In this document: positions 34,899 to 43,148 of the stretch, in pieces
How positions within the stretch are numbered: position 1 is the first letter of the stretch
Layout of the letters: each line of letters begins with the position of its first letter
NCBI GenBank assembly: GCA_905211265.1
Contig: CAJMAC010000003.1
Coordinates: forward strand, 52,662 to 116,661
DNA from: an uncultured Eubacteriales bacterium
GTDB lineage: Bacteria; Bacillota_I; Bacilli_A; RF39; UBA660
Direction: 5' to 3'
Length of the DNA stretch: 64,000 nucleotides
Notes under the pieces: model-generated
Told to the model about the DNA's origin: nothing
Database searches by the model: none
The model's input: the letters and a program-made list of their open reading frames with translations, nothing else
Translations under genes and position numbers: made by a program

Positions 34899-35513
34899 AT
34901 GAAAATAGAAAAATATAAAAAAATAAAAGAAGACTTATATAGAGTATTACTAGATAATGGTGAAATAATTGATATTTATGAAGATGTTATATTAGCAAAT
35001 AATTTATTATATAAAAGTGAAATAGATCAAAATCTATTAGATAAAATAAATATAGAAAATAATTATCAATTAGCATACAATATTTCTGTTAAATATATAA
35101 TGGTAAGACTAAGAAGTATAAACGAAATAAAAGTATACTTAACTAAAAAAGGTTATAGTAAAGATGTAATAGATAAAGTAATAGAAAAATTAATTAAAAA
35201 TAAATTACTTGACGATGAAATCTTTACTAAAGCTTACATTAATGATAAACTTAATTTTACTAATGTAGGAAAATATAAATTAATTAGTGAATTAACTACT
35301 AAAATGAAAGTAGATAATAGTGTAGTATATAATGTATTAGAATCCTATGAAGAAGTATGGAATGATAGAATAGACAAATTAATTAATAAATATTTAAAAT
35401 CAAATAAAAAATATAGAGGAAATACTCTAAAAAATAAATTATATATATATTTAGTTAACTTAGGATATGATAAAGATAAAGTAATATCTGTCTTAAATAA
35501 TTATGATTTTTAG
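34899..35513 (+). CDS. recX: regulatory protein RecX
   Basis: RecX family modulator of RecA filaments. The three-helix repeats are recognisable: ISVKYIMVRLRSINEIKVYL with KKGYSKDVIDKVIEKLIKNK, then LLDDEIFTKAYINDKLNF, and a last repeat KNKLYIYLVNLGYDKDKVIS. It is 204 residues, with an N-terminal beta segment (RVLLDNGEIIDIYEDV) as in Firmicute RecX. SD AGGGGG. No recA is close by. It stands 26 bp after nrdG, probably in the same transcript. Confidence 0.85.
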   Translation: MKIEKYKKIKEDLYRVLLDNGEIIDIYEDVILANNLLYKSEIDQNLLDKINIENNYQLAYNISVKYIMVRLRSINEIKVYLTKKGYSKDVIDKVIEKLIKNKLLDDEIFTKAYINDKLNFTNVGKYKLISELTTKMKVDNSVVYNVLESYEEVWNDRIDKLINKYLKSNKKYRGNTLKNKLYIYLVNLGYDKDKVISVLNNYDF

Positions 35514-35564
35514 TAAATTTAGTATAAAATAAAATATTTAGTTCATTATATTAATGGTGATAAA

Positions 35565-36077
35565 ATGAAAAAAATAATTTTATTAGGAGTAACAATAATA
35601 ACTTTACTAACTATCTTAGTAGGATGTTCTCTATCTAATACTCCAACTTCTAAAGTTGAAGAGTTATTTTCAAAATATCAAAGATTAGATACTGACATAA
35701 GTGATGAAATAGATACATTGTTATCTACTGAAACATTAACTAATGATCAAAAAGATAGATATAGAAAGTTAATAGAAAATCAATATAGAAATTTAACTTA
35801 CGAAATAAAAGATGAAAAAATAGATGGAGACATTGCAGTAGTAACCACTCAAATTGAAGTATTAGATTATAGAAAAGCAATTAGCGAACTTAATACTGAA
35901 GTTGGTAATGATTATGATATCTTAGAATACAATAACAAAAAGTTAGACAAACTAGAAGAAGTTAAAGATAAAGTCGCATACACTATAGAAATAAATGTCG
36001 TAAAAGATGATAATGGTAATTGGAAACTATCTAACTTATCAAGTAATGATATAAAGAAAATACAAGGAATGTATTAA
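35565..36077 (+). CDS. small lipoprotein of unknown function
   Basis: The N-terminal 21 residues are a lipoprotein signal (hydrophobic core then LVGCSLS; the lipobox cysteine is residue 21). The mature part of about 150 residues is acidic and soluble. It has a helix pair (VEELFSKYQRLDTDISDEID) and a beta-rich end ending KDDNGNWKLSNLSSNDIKKI, the layout of small NTF2-like or DUF-type surface lipoproteins. I do not recognise a specific family. It is a single gene with its own terminator. Confidence 0.75.
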   Translation: MKKIILLGVTIITLLTILVGCSLSNTPTSKVEELFSKYQRLDTDISDEIDTLLSTETLTNDQKDRYRKLIENQYRNLTYEIKDEKIDGDIAVVTTQIEVLDYRKAISELNTEVGNDYDILEYNNKKLDKLEEVKDKVAYTIEINVVKDDNGNWKLSNLSSNDIKKIQGMY

Positions 36078-36096
36078 TATATACCTTGTATTTTTT
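36057..36096 (+). terminator. intrinsic terminator after the lipoprotein gene
   Basis: Eleven-base-pair stem AAAATACAAGG/CCTTGTATTTT (36057-36067, 36084-36094) with T residues following. It includes the 3' end of the coding sequence. Confidence 0.8.
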
Positions 36097-36134
36097 AAGT
36101 TCTTAATATATAATTATATAGAAAGGAATAAGAT

Positions 36135-36338
36135 ATGAATTATAATTTTAAAAATAAAGATACCCTAGAAGTATTTAATGAAAGATGGAGTGTTAATCAT
36201 AAAAAAATAGATAAACAAGTAATAAAAAATAATATAAGAAATAGTAATACACCATCATTTATTGCAAAAAGAATAACAAATAATATTAATGCAGTAAAAA
36301 ATAGCGAAAACAATAAATTTATGTCTAAATTTAAGTGA
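36135..36338 (+). CDS. small basic protein of unknown function
   Basis: 67 codons, highly Asn/Lys-rich (TLEVFNERWSVNHKKIDKQV early, then NTPSFIAKRITNNINAV). It has a good SD (AAAGGAAT) 7 bp before the start and ends with TGA only 4 bp before rnhB, so it is probably translated with it. No signal peptide, no cysteine, no known domain. It may be a small nucleic-acid-binding or phage-like protein, but nothing decides this. Confidence 0.55.
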   Translation: MNYNFKNKDTLEVFNERWSVNHKKIDKQVIKNNIRNSNTPSFIAKRITNNINAVKNSENNKFMSKFK

Positions 36339-36342
36339 TATT

Positions 36343-36966
36343 ATGGAAGATTTATACAAATATGAAAAAGAACTAAGAAGTAAAAATATAAATATAATTG
36401 GTGGAGTAGATGAAGTAGGTAGAGGACCATTAATAGGTTCTGTAGTAGCGTCTTGTGTAGTACTACCCAAAGATTTTGTATTAGAAGGCCTAACAGATTC
36501 TAAAAAATTATCTGAGAAAAAAAGAGATGAATTCTACAAAATAATCAAAGAACAAGCCTTAGCAATAGGAATAGGTATTGTAGATAATAAAGTAATTGAT
36601 GAGATAAATATTTATGAAGCTACTAAAATAGCCATGAAAGAGGCAATTAAACAAGTAGAGAGTCAAATAAATTTAGAACATGTTTTAATTGATGCCATGA
36701 AACTTGATTTAGATATACCTTCAACTAGTATAATAAAAGGAGACGCTAAAAGTATCTCTATTGCAGCAGCATCCGTAATAGCTAAAGTAACAAGAGATAA
36801 AATGATGTATGATTTAGACAAAATATATCCTATGTATGACTTGAAAAATAATAAAGGTTATGGTACTAAAAAACATATGGAAGCAATTAAAACATATGGA
36901 ATTACTAAATATCACAGAGTAACCTTTAATCCAGTTGGGCAATATAAGGATAAAGTTATTGACTAA
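36343..36966 (+). CDS. rnhB: ribonuclease HII
   Basis: Removes ribonucleotides and RNA-DNA hybrids from the genome. The start motif NIIGGVDEVGRGPLIGSVVA contains the catalytic DE pair; later KLSEKKRDEFYKII, VLIDAMKLDLDIP (third acidic residue), IAAASVIAKVTRD (fourth, ending in Asp) and NKGYGTKKHMEAIKTYG with the C-terminal HRVTFNPV. It has 207 residues, normal. It is followed by a terminator and then the dacB-spmAB operon. Confidence 0.95.
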   Translation: MEDLYKYEKELRSKNINIIGGVDEVGRGPLIGSVVASCVVLPKDFVLEGLTDSKKLSEKKRDEFYKIIKEQALAIGIGIVDNKVIDEINIYEATKIAMKEAIKQVESQINLEHVLIDAMKLDLDIPSTSIIKGDAKSISIAAASVIAKVTRDKMMYDLDKIYPMYDLKNNKGYGTKKHMEAIKTYGITKYHRVTFNPVGQYKDKVID

Positions 36967-36993
36967 TATTTTAACTTATAGATGTAATTTCTA

Positions 36994-37016
36994 AGGACTA
37001 ACCTAGTTCTTTTTTT
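36994..37016 (+). terminator. intrinsic terminator after rnhB
   Basis: Seven-base-pair stem with a G-U pair (36994-37000 with 37004-37010), 3-nt loop, T7 tail. Confidence 0.7.
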
Positions 37017-37039
37017 CATATAATTAACTGGTGACATAG

Positions 37040-38116
37040 ATGAAGAAAATACTTATAATTTTTATTTCAATGTTTATATTTATTCCTAAAGTTAATGCAA
37101 GTACTACTACTGCACATAGTTATACCTTAATGGATATGACGACAGGTAGAGTATTAAGTTCAAAAGATAAAGACAATCCCATGTTAATTGCCTCAATTAC
37201 CAAAATAATGACTGCCATAATAGTAATAGAAAATACCGATATATCTAATATTATAACTGTAGATGATTCTATCCTAAAAGCATATGGTTCTGGAATATAT
37301 ATTCAACTTGGCGAAGAAATGAGTGTTAAAGATATGCTATATGGATTAATGTTAAGAAGTGGTAATGATGCTGCAGTAATGCTTGCTACTTACATATCAA
37401 ATAGTGAAGAAGAATTTGTTAAACTAATGAATAATAAAGCCAAAGAATTAGGAATGAAAAACACTAGATTTAATAATTCAAGTGGTCTAGATGAAAAAGG
37501 AGGAAATTACTCAACTAGTTATGACATGGCCTTATTAACAAGATACGCAATGCAAAATGAAACATATAGAGAAATCGTAAAAACTAAAAATTACATAGTT
37601 AAAACTAATTATAAAACATACTCTTGGACTAACAAAAACAAACTATTAAATTATGATTATATAACTGGTGGTAAAACAGGATATACTGAAAAAGCTCATA
37701 GAACATTAGTAAGTACTGCCTCACTAGATAATATGAATTTAGTAGTAGTAACATTAAATGATAGTGATGATTGGAATACTCATACAAGCTTATATAATTA
37801 TGCTAAAGAAAATTATACCTCATATAAAGTATTAAATAAAAGTAAATTTAAAATCGAAGGAGATACTTACTTCAAAGGAAAATTAGTAATAAAAGATGAT
37901 TTATATATACCACTTAAGAAAGAAGAAACATCCAGTCTAATTAATCATATCAAACTATATAAAATTAATAATTATAAAGATAATCAAGTAGTAGGTGAAT
38001 CTCAAATAATTTATAAAAATAATATCTTATATTCTGTACCTATATATATAAATAAAGAAGAACCAAAAGAAAAATTATCTTTAATAGATAAAATTAAGAA
38101 GTGGTTTAATGATTAA
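37040..38116 (+). CDS. dacB: D-alanyl-D-alanine carboxypeptidase (DacB/DacF, S11 family)
   Basis: Secreted penicillin-binding peptidase that trims the D-Ala of peptidoglycan stem peptides. Signal peptide 1-20 (cleaved after VNA). Catalytic motifs are all present: SITK at 52-55, SGN at 107-109, and KTG in TGGKTGYT near residue 215. After the catalytic domain comes a beta-rich C-terminal domain and a short amphipathic tail (LSLIDKIKKWF) for membrane binding. The stop overlaps spmA by 8 bp. In B. subtilis dacB-spmA-spmB is a mother-cell operon for spore cortex maturation, so DacB is preferred over DacA/DacF. Confidence 0.9.
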   Translation: MKKILIIFISMFIFIPKVNASTTTAHSYTLMDMTTGRVLSSKDKDNPMLIASITKIMTAIIVIENTDISNIITVDDSILKAYGSGIYIQLGEEMSVKDMLYGLMLRSGNDAAVMLATYISNSEEEFVKLMNNKAKELGMKNTRFNNSSGLDEKGGNYSTSYDMALLTRYAMQNETYREIVKTKNYIVKTNYKTYSWTNKNKLLNYDYITGGKTGYTEKAHRTLVSTASLDNMNLVVVTLNDSDDWNTHTSLYNYAKENYTSYKVLNKSKFKIEGDTYFKGKLVIKDDLYIPLKKEETSSLINHIKLYKINNYKDNQVVGESQIIYKNNILYSVPIYINKEEPKEKLSLIDKIKKWFND

Positions 38117-38708
38117 TTATATTTGGGCAATATTTATTTTAGTAGGTATAATATATGGAATAATATCTGGCAATAGTGAAATGATTAATAATACCTTAAT
38201 AAATTCAGGATCTAATGCCATAGAAATTATTTTAAAATTAATACCACTTTTATGTTTATGGCAAGGAATAATGAAAATAGCCGAAGACTCAGGATTAATT
38301 AATATTTTAAGCAAACATTTAAGTAAATATATTAAAGTATTATTTCCAGAATTACCCAGTAATAGTGATGCCATAACTTATATATCTACCAATATCATTT
38401 TAAATATGCTTGGCGTAGGTAATGCTGCCACACCATTTGGTTTAAAAGCAATGAAATCTATGCAAGAATTAAATAAAAAGAAAGACACTGCCTCAAGAAG
38501 TATGATAACATTTTTAGTAATAAATACTTCCTCCGTTACAATAATACCTACCACCATAATAAGTTTTAGAGTATTACATAATTCCGTTAATCCCACAAGT
38601 ATTGTACCACTTTGTATAATAACAACAATTCTATCATCTTTAATAGGTATTATCTTAGATAGATTATTTTACTTATTAACAAGGAGAAAATATGAAGTTA
38701 ATAGCTAA
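38109..38708 (+). CDS. spmA: spore maturation protein A (nucleoside-recognition fold)
   Basis: Polytopic membrane protein needed for spore core dehydration in Bacillus; its biochemical role is unknown. Marks: LIPLLCLWQGIMKIAEDSGL, YISTNIILNMLGVGNAATPFGLKAM (spread over helices) and SMITFLVINTSSVTIIPTTI. There are five to six helices in 199 residues, standard size. It overlaps dacB by 8 bp and spmB by 17 bp, keeping the Bacillus operon order exactly. Confidence 0.92.
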   Translation: MINYIWAIFILVGIIYGIISGNSEMINNTLINSGSNAIEIILKLIPLLCLWQGIMKIAEDSGLINILSKHLSKYIKVLFPELPSNSDAITYISTNIILNMLGVGNAATPFGLKAMKSMQELNKKKDTASRSMITFLVINTSSVTIIPTTIISFRVLHNSVNPTSIVPLCIITTILSSLIGIILDRLFYLLTRRKYEVNS

Positions 38709-39210
38709 TTTAATTATACCTTTTATTACTATATTTGTATTAGTTTATGGACTAATAAAAAAAGTAGATGTCTATGACTCATTTATCAAAGGAGTAAAAG
38801 AAGGCTTATCTACATCACTAAGTATTTTTCCTACAATTATGGCAATGATAATAAGTATTAATTTATTAATAAATTCTAATATCATTTTAAAAATTACTAG
38901 CCTTTTATCACCAATATTATTAAAAATAGGTTTTCCTAGTGAAGTATTAACATTAGCATTACTTAGACCAATATCATCATCATCTAGTTTAATAGTAATG
39001 GATAATTTACTAAAAGTACATGGAGTAGATAGTTATATAGGAAGATTATCTAGTATTATTCAAGGAAGTACAGATACTACTATTTATATATTAGGAATGT
39101 ATTTTTCTTCAGTTGGTATTAAAAAAATAAGATATTCTTTGTTAGTAGGATTACTTGCAGATTTATCATGTGTAATTATTGCTACAATCGTAGTAAACAT
39201 ATTCACTTAA
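38692..39210 (+). CDS. spmB: spore maturation protein B (nucleoside-recognition fold)
   Basis: Partner of SpmA, 172 residues. Seen: YDSFIKGVKEGLSTSLSIFP, MAMIISINLLINS, ALLRPISSSSSLIVMDNLL (the conserved RP-rich turn) and the final IIQGSTDTTIYILGMYFSSV with GIKKIRYSLLVGLLADL. All family landmarks are intact. The start lies inside spmA (SD AAGGAG), so synthesis is coupled. Presence of an intact operon suggests that the host makes or recently made spores, though spmAB also occur in some non-sporulating anaerobes. Confidence 0.92.
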   Translation: MKLIANLIIPFITIFVLVYGLIKKVDVYDSFIKGVKEGLSTSLSIFPTIMAMIISINLLINSNIILKITSLLSPILLKIGFPSEVLTLALLRPISSSSSLIVMDNLLKVHGVDSYIGRLSSIIQGSTDTTIYILGMYFSSVGIKKIRYSLLVGLLADLSCVIIATIVVNIFT

Positions 39211-39212
39211 AG

Positions 39213-39240
39213 AAAAACAACCCTAAATTAGGTTGTTTTT
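39213..39240 (+). terminator. terminator after spmB
   Basis: Ten-base-pair stem AAAAACAACC/GGTTGTTTTT with an 8-nt loop. It is nearly symmetric, so it can serve the convergent small gene as well. Confidence 0.85.
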
Positions 39241-39372
39241 GCATGAGTTAGAATTAGAGCAATTATTATCTAATGAATTTTTGCATCCATGACATTCATT
39301 CATGTTATTAGTAGCATTACTATTCATAGAGTTTTTATTATTTTTTGCTCTATTGCTATTTTTCTTAGCCAT
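39223..39372 (-). CDS. 49-residue Asn/Ser-rich protein with cysteines
   Basis: Read from ATG at 39372-39370 to the stop at 39225-39223. It begins AKKNSNRAKNNKNSMNSN, a very basic Asn-rich stretch, and continues MNECHGCKNSLDNNCSNSNS with a CxxC pair and two later cysteines. An SD-like GGGTGAT precedes the start, and a TATAAT-type element lies upstream on the minus strand. It faces spmB. Composition resembles small spore or coat peptides of anaerobic Firmicutes, but I cannot name a family. Its 3' end lies inside the shared terminator. Confidence 0.5.
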   Translation of the reverse strand: MAKKNSNRAKNNKNSMNSNATNNMNECHGCKNSLDNNCSNSNSCKNNLI

Positions 39373-39382
39373 TTTTCATCAC

Positions 39383-39571
39383 CCAATATTATTATTGGTA
39401 TTTATACTTATTATATGTATGTAAATATTTGGCAATATTTATAAATTATTATTTTAGTAGTAAGAAATATTAAATTGTAATATCAGAACTTTGTAAAAAG
39501 TTTTTTTATTTTTCGTTTAAGGTATGAAAAACTATTTTTAATTTTTTTTATGTCAAATTTTATACTTTTAC
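39383..39571. other. non-coding interval before the pilus operon
   Basis: No gene seen between the small minus-strand gene and the pilus promoter. It holds a palindrome (CCAATA/TATTGG, 39383-39398) and T-rich tracts. Confidence 0.5.
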
Positions 39572-39599
39572 TTGACTTTAAATTTTAATCATTTATAAT
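39572..39599 (+). promoter_or_regulatory. promoter of the pilus operon
   Basis: TTGACT (39572-39577), 16-bp spacer, TATAAT (39594-39599). The 5' leader of about 75 nt holds a three-codon mini-frame (ATG TCC AAG TAA, from 39623) behind AAAGGA. Confidence 0.7.
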
Positions 39600-39681
39600 A
39601 AATAATCACAAAAGGATATATAATGTCCAAGTAATAAAAAAAGTATAAAAAAATATAATTTATATGAATAGGGTGGTTTTA

Positions 39682-40128
39682 ATGAATAATAAAGAACTTA
39701 GAAAATTAGGAAGAAAAGATTTATTAGAAATAATACTTGCGCAAACTAAGAGAATTGAAGAATTAGAAACTGAATTAAAGAAAACTAATTCAGAATTAAA
39801 TTCTAAAAAAATAGCAATTGAAGAATCTGGTTCTATCGCAGAAGCTATCCTTAGATTAAGTGATATATTTAATGTTGCTCAAACTACTGCAGATAAATAT
39901 GTTAATACAGTAAAAGATAACAATAAAAAATATGAAATTAAGATGCAAAAAGAGTATGATAGGCAAAAAGATAAAATGCTTAAAAAAGTAGAAAAAGAAT
40001 GTGAAAAAAGAAAAAAAGAAGCAGATGATTATATAAAAGATATTGAACAAAAAGTAAATGAATTAGTAAGTGGTAATGCTGATATTCCTCTTGGAATAAA
40101 AAAATCTAAAAGGAAGAAAAGTGTATGA
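39682..40128 (+). CDS. coiled-coil protein of the pilus operon
   Basis: 148-residue cytosolic protein, almost all helix with heptads: RKDLLEIILAQTKRIEELET, then ELNSKKIAIEESGSIAEAIL and a long Lys/Glu coil (KDKMLKKVEKECEKRKKEAD). Start ATG 39682 is chosen because AGGGTGG lies 6 bp upstream; ATG 39664 would place that SD in the frame. Genes of this type, sometimes labelled DNA repair proteins, often precede sortase-pilus clusters in Clostridia and relatives; the role is unknown. It overlaps the signal peptidase gene by 4 bp (ATGA). Confidence 0.7.
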   Translation: MNNKELRKLGRKDLLEIILAQTKRIEELETELKKTNSELNSKKIAIEESGSIAEAILRLSDIFNVAQTTADKYVNTVKDNNKKYEIKMQKEYDRQKDKMLKKVEKECEKRKKEADDYIKDIEQKVNELVSGNADIPLGIKKSKRKKSV

Positions 40129-40712
40129 GTAAAAAAGAAAAAGTAATACCCACTAACTTATCAATTAGTATTTTGGAAGAAGAAATAAAAAGAGAAAAAT
40201 ATAAATCAAAATATACTAAGATATTAAGAAGTACAATATATGCTTTAATAATAATAGCATCTATATCTGCACTTATTGGTACATTCATTATGCCAGTACT
40301 TGAAGTAAATAATACTACAATGAAACCATTACTAGAAAATAATGAAATAGTATTATCATTAAAAACTAAGAAATTAAAACAAGGTGATATAATTGCTTTT
40401 TATCAAGGTAATAAAATACTTATTAAAAGAGTAGTCGCAGTACCAGGCAATTATATAAGTATTGATGAAGAAGGTAATGTTTATGTTGATGGTAAAGTAT
40501 TAGATGAACCTTATGTAACAAATAAACAAAAAGGAGAAACCAATATAGAATTTCCTTATCAAGTACCAGATAGTGAATATTTTGTACTTAGTGATGAAAG
40601 AGACAAAACAACCGATTCAAGAAATGAAGATATTGGATTAATAAAAAAAGATAATGTAATAGGTAAAGTAATATTTAGGGTTTGGCCATTTAAAAAACTA
40701 GGAGCAATATAA
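40125..40712 (+). CDS. pilus-associated signal peptidase I homologue with Thr at the catalytic Ser position
   Basis: S26-type protein with an N-terminal helix (about residues 35-55) and an extracytoplasmic domain. The serine motif (normally SMxP) reads NTTMKPLL: Thr65 stands where the nucleophile serine should be, while the general-base lysine is kept (K101 in ILIKRVVAVPG). The rest is family-typical: DEPYVTNKQKG, EFPYQVPDSEYFVLSDERDK and DSRNEDIGLI. In S. pyogenes pilus islands the equivalent protein SipA lacks the catalytic pair and works as an assembly helper. Here it may be a slow threonine peptidase or a chaperone. A canonical SPase I is encoded at 62070. Confidence 0.85.
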   Translation: MSKKEKVIPTNLSISILEEEIKREKYKSKYTKILRSTIYALIIIASISALIGTFIMPVLEVNNTTMKPLLENNEIVLSLKTKKLKQGDIIAFYQGNKILIKRVVAVPGNYISIDEEGNVYVDGKVLDEPYVTNKQKGETNIEFPYQVPDSEYFVLSDERDKTTDSRNEDIGLIKKDNVIGKVIFRVWPFKKLGAI

Positions 40713-40735
40713 TATAAAAATTCAGGGAGGTTAAT

Positions 40736-43117
40736 ATGAAAAATATAAAGAAAATATTTATTATACTTATTACTTTATTAGTTTGTATAAACACTACGAT
40801 TAGTGTTATTGCAGACACAATTCCAACAAATAATGAACAACAAATAACAAAAAATGGTGGTGAAGAAGTTGGAGATGGCGTTAAAATTAGTAAGATGATT
40901 TATCCTACTGATATAGAAAACTATTTTGATATCGTTCTTAATGTTCAAACTAGAAGAAAAGCTGTTCCACAAGATTTAGCAGTAGTAATAGTAATGGATA
41001 TATCTCGTACGATGGTTCAGTATAAGGTTGACAATGAAGGAATAACAAGATTGAAATCTGCAGTAAATGCAGGAGAAAAGTTTATAAGAGATTTTGCAAC
41101 TTATTCATCATCATCTTTATCAGATAGAAAGATAGGATATGTTGACTTTAATACAAATGCTTATAAAGTATTTGATTTACAAAATTGTGATAGTCAAGAT
41201 AAAGCAAATAATTTAATTAACACGATGAAGACTACTACTAATACTAAAGTATTTAATTTAATGGAAAGTGGCTCACCATCAAAAGATTCTGATGATCCAT
41301 ATTTTATGGATTCAAAACATACTCGTTTTACAAATATCGAAGCAGGTTTAAAATTAGCTAATGATATGTTAAGTACTTCGCAGTCTAAAAATAAATATAT
41401 AATTGTTTTATCTGATGGATTTCCTACGACATATATACAAAGTGGATATAATGGTTATGATCCATATACAACAAATAGTAATATTTTATATGATTATGTG
41501 CTTGGATTGCCTTGTAGATATGGAACTGATTATAGTGAGAGGGCTGCTAGAAGGGCTCAAGAAATGGCTACAAGTATTAAATCAAAAGGAATTAAGATAT
41601 TTTCAGTAGGAACTGGTATTGATAAGGGTGCTAAAACAGTTGATGAATATGCAAATTACAATCTTGATTGGAAGAAAAAGAATAAATATTCAACGGTAGA
41701 TAGATATGATGAGAACTATGCAATTGGTCATAGTTTGGAAGATTTTAAAAGATGGCTTGGAGGAACAGGAAACTCTACTAATCCTGGTATTGGTTCAGGG
41801 TATGATAATGGTTACTACTTTGATACATCTGATAGTGAATCATTGAATAAAGCGTATGAAAATATATTTAAAACAATAACTAGTCTTTCAGAAGCTTCTT
41901 GGGTAGCAGAAGATCCAATGAATGATGAATCAATAAGTACAAAAAATATTGAATTTGTTGGTATATATGATAAATCAAATAATAAAGATAATATTTCTGA
42001 TAGTGTTAGTTTAGGTAATAACTCAGATAACACGGCATCTTATAATCCTTCGGATGATAAAATAAATTGGGATTTAAAAAATTCAAATTATACTACATTT
42101 GTAGAAGATAATACTACTTATTATAATTATCAATTAAAATATCGTATTAGATTAAAAAATGAAAATAATGCATTTAAAACTAATGTATCTAATTTAACTA
42201 ATGGTAAAACAACATTATCATATATAGTTCAGGAAAATAATAATCCTCCTGAATTAAAAACAATAGATTTCCCTATACCTGAGGTAGTTGGATATCTTGG
42301 AGAATTAACTTTTAATAAAATATCTAATTATAATAATATACCACTTAATGGTATAAAATTTGAATTAAAACATGATAGTAATTGTCTTTGTATGAAAGAA
42401 AGAAAACATATTGATGAAAATTATCATATGGAAAGTACTTCAGATAATGGAGTAGTAACATTTAATAATATTCCATCAGGACATAGTTATAAATTACATG
42501 AAGTATCTAGTGATGGATTACATGAAGTAGATAAAACCGAGTATGAAGTTAATGTATCATATGGAATAACTACTACTAATATTCAAAATAATACTATTAT
42601 AAATAAACATATAAAAAAGAATTTATCCATTGAAAAGATAGTTCAAGGTATAGAAACAAATAAAGAATTTACTTTTGAATTAACTGCTACATATAATGAT
42701 AGTCCTTTAGTAGGTAAATATAACATAGAAAAAAATGGTATTACAAGTGAAATAGAATTTATTGATGGTAAAACAACATTTACTTTAAAAAGTAATGAAA
42801 AAATTATAATTAAAGATTTACCATTAAGTATAAATTATAATGTTAAAGAACTTGACACAGATGGCTTTGTTGTTAAATATCAAGTTAATAATGGAGAAAT
42901 TAAAATATATGATGAAAATAACCTAGAAATTATTAACTTAAATGACAACAGTAATATACTATTCATTAATGCTTCAGGATATGAATTACCTGAAACAGGA
43001 AGTAGTAGTACATTAATTTTGATAATAATAGGATATCTATTATTAATAGGACCTGTTATTTATATAGGATATGATATTTATAAAAAGAAAGGTAAAGCTG
43101 ACTTTCTAAGTAAATAG
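40736..43117 (+). CDS. LPXTG-anchored pilus tip adhesin with vWA domain
   Basis: 793-residue surface protein. Signal peptide 1-27 (ends VIADT). A vWA domain spans about 75-390, with metal-site motif DISRT in VVIVMDISRTM, TNIEAGLKLANDM and VLSDGFPTTYIQSG. Then come prealbumin/Cna-B-like SpaA domains (LNGIKFELKHD near 540 with cysteines in SNCLCMKERKH). The sorting signal LPETG is at 751-755, then a helix and a positive tail (YKKKGK). This is the layout of RrgA-type tip adhesins. SD GGGAGG. The pilin gene follows 31 bp later. Confidence 0.9.
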   Translation: MKNIKKIFIILITLLVCINTTISVIADTIPTNNEQQITKNGGEEVGDGVKISKMIYPTDIENYFDIVLNVQTRRKAVPQDLAVVIVMDISRTMVQYKVDNEGITRLKSAVNAGEKFIRDFATYSSSSLSDRKIGYVDFNTNAYKVFDLQNCDSQDKANNLINTMKTTTNTKVFNLMESGSPSKDSDDPYFMDSKHTRFTNIEAGLKLANDMLSTSQSKNKYIIVLSDGFPTTYIQSGYNGYDPYTTNSNILYDYVLGLPCRYGTDYSERAARRAQEMATSIKSKGIKIFSVGTGIDKGAKTVDEYANYNLDWKKKNKYSTVDRYDENYAIGHSLEDFKRWLGGTGNSTNPGIGSGYDNGYYFDTSDSESLNKAYENIFKTITSLSEASWVAEDPMNDESISTKNIEFVGIYDKSNNKDNISDSVSLGNNSDNTASYNPSDDKINWDLKNSNYTTFVEDNTTYYNYQLKYRIRLKNENNAFKTNVSNLTNGKTTLSYIVQENNNPPELKTIDFPIPEVVGYLGELTFNKISNYNNIPLNGIKFELKHDSNCLCMKERKHIDENYHMESTSDNGVVTFNNIPSGHSYKLHEVSSDGLHEVDKTEYEVNVSYGITTTNIQNNTIINKHIKKNLSIEKIVQGIETNKEFTFELTATYNDSPLVGKYNIEKNGITSEIEFIDGKTTFTLKSNEKIIIKDLPLSINYNVKELDTDGFVVKYQVNNGEIKIYDENNLEIINLNDNSNILFINASGYELPETGSSSTLILIIIGYLLLIGPVIYIGYDIYKKKGKADFLSK

Positions 43118-43148
43118 CGTATCAAATCAGAGGGAGAGAGGAAAAAAC

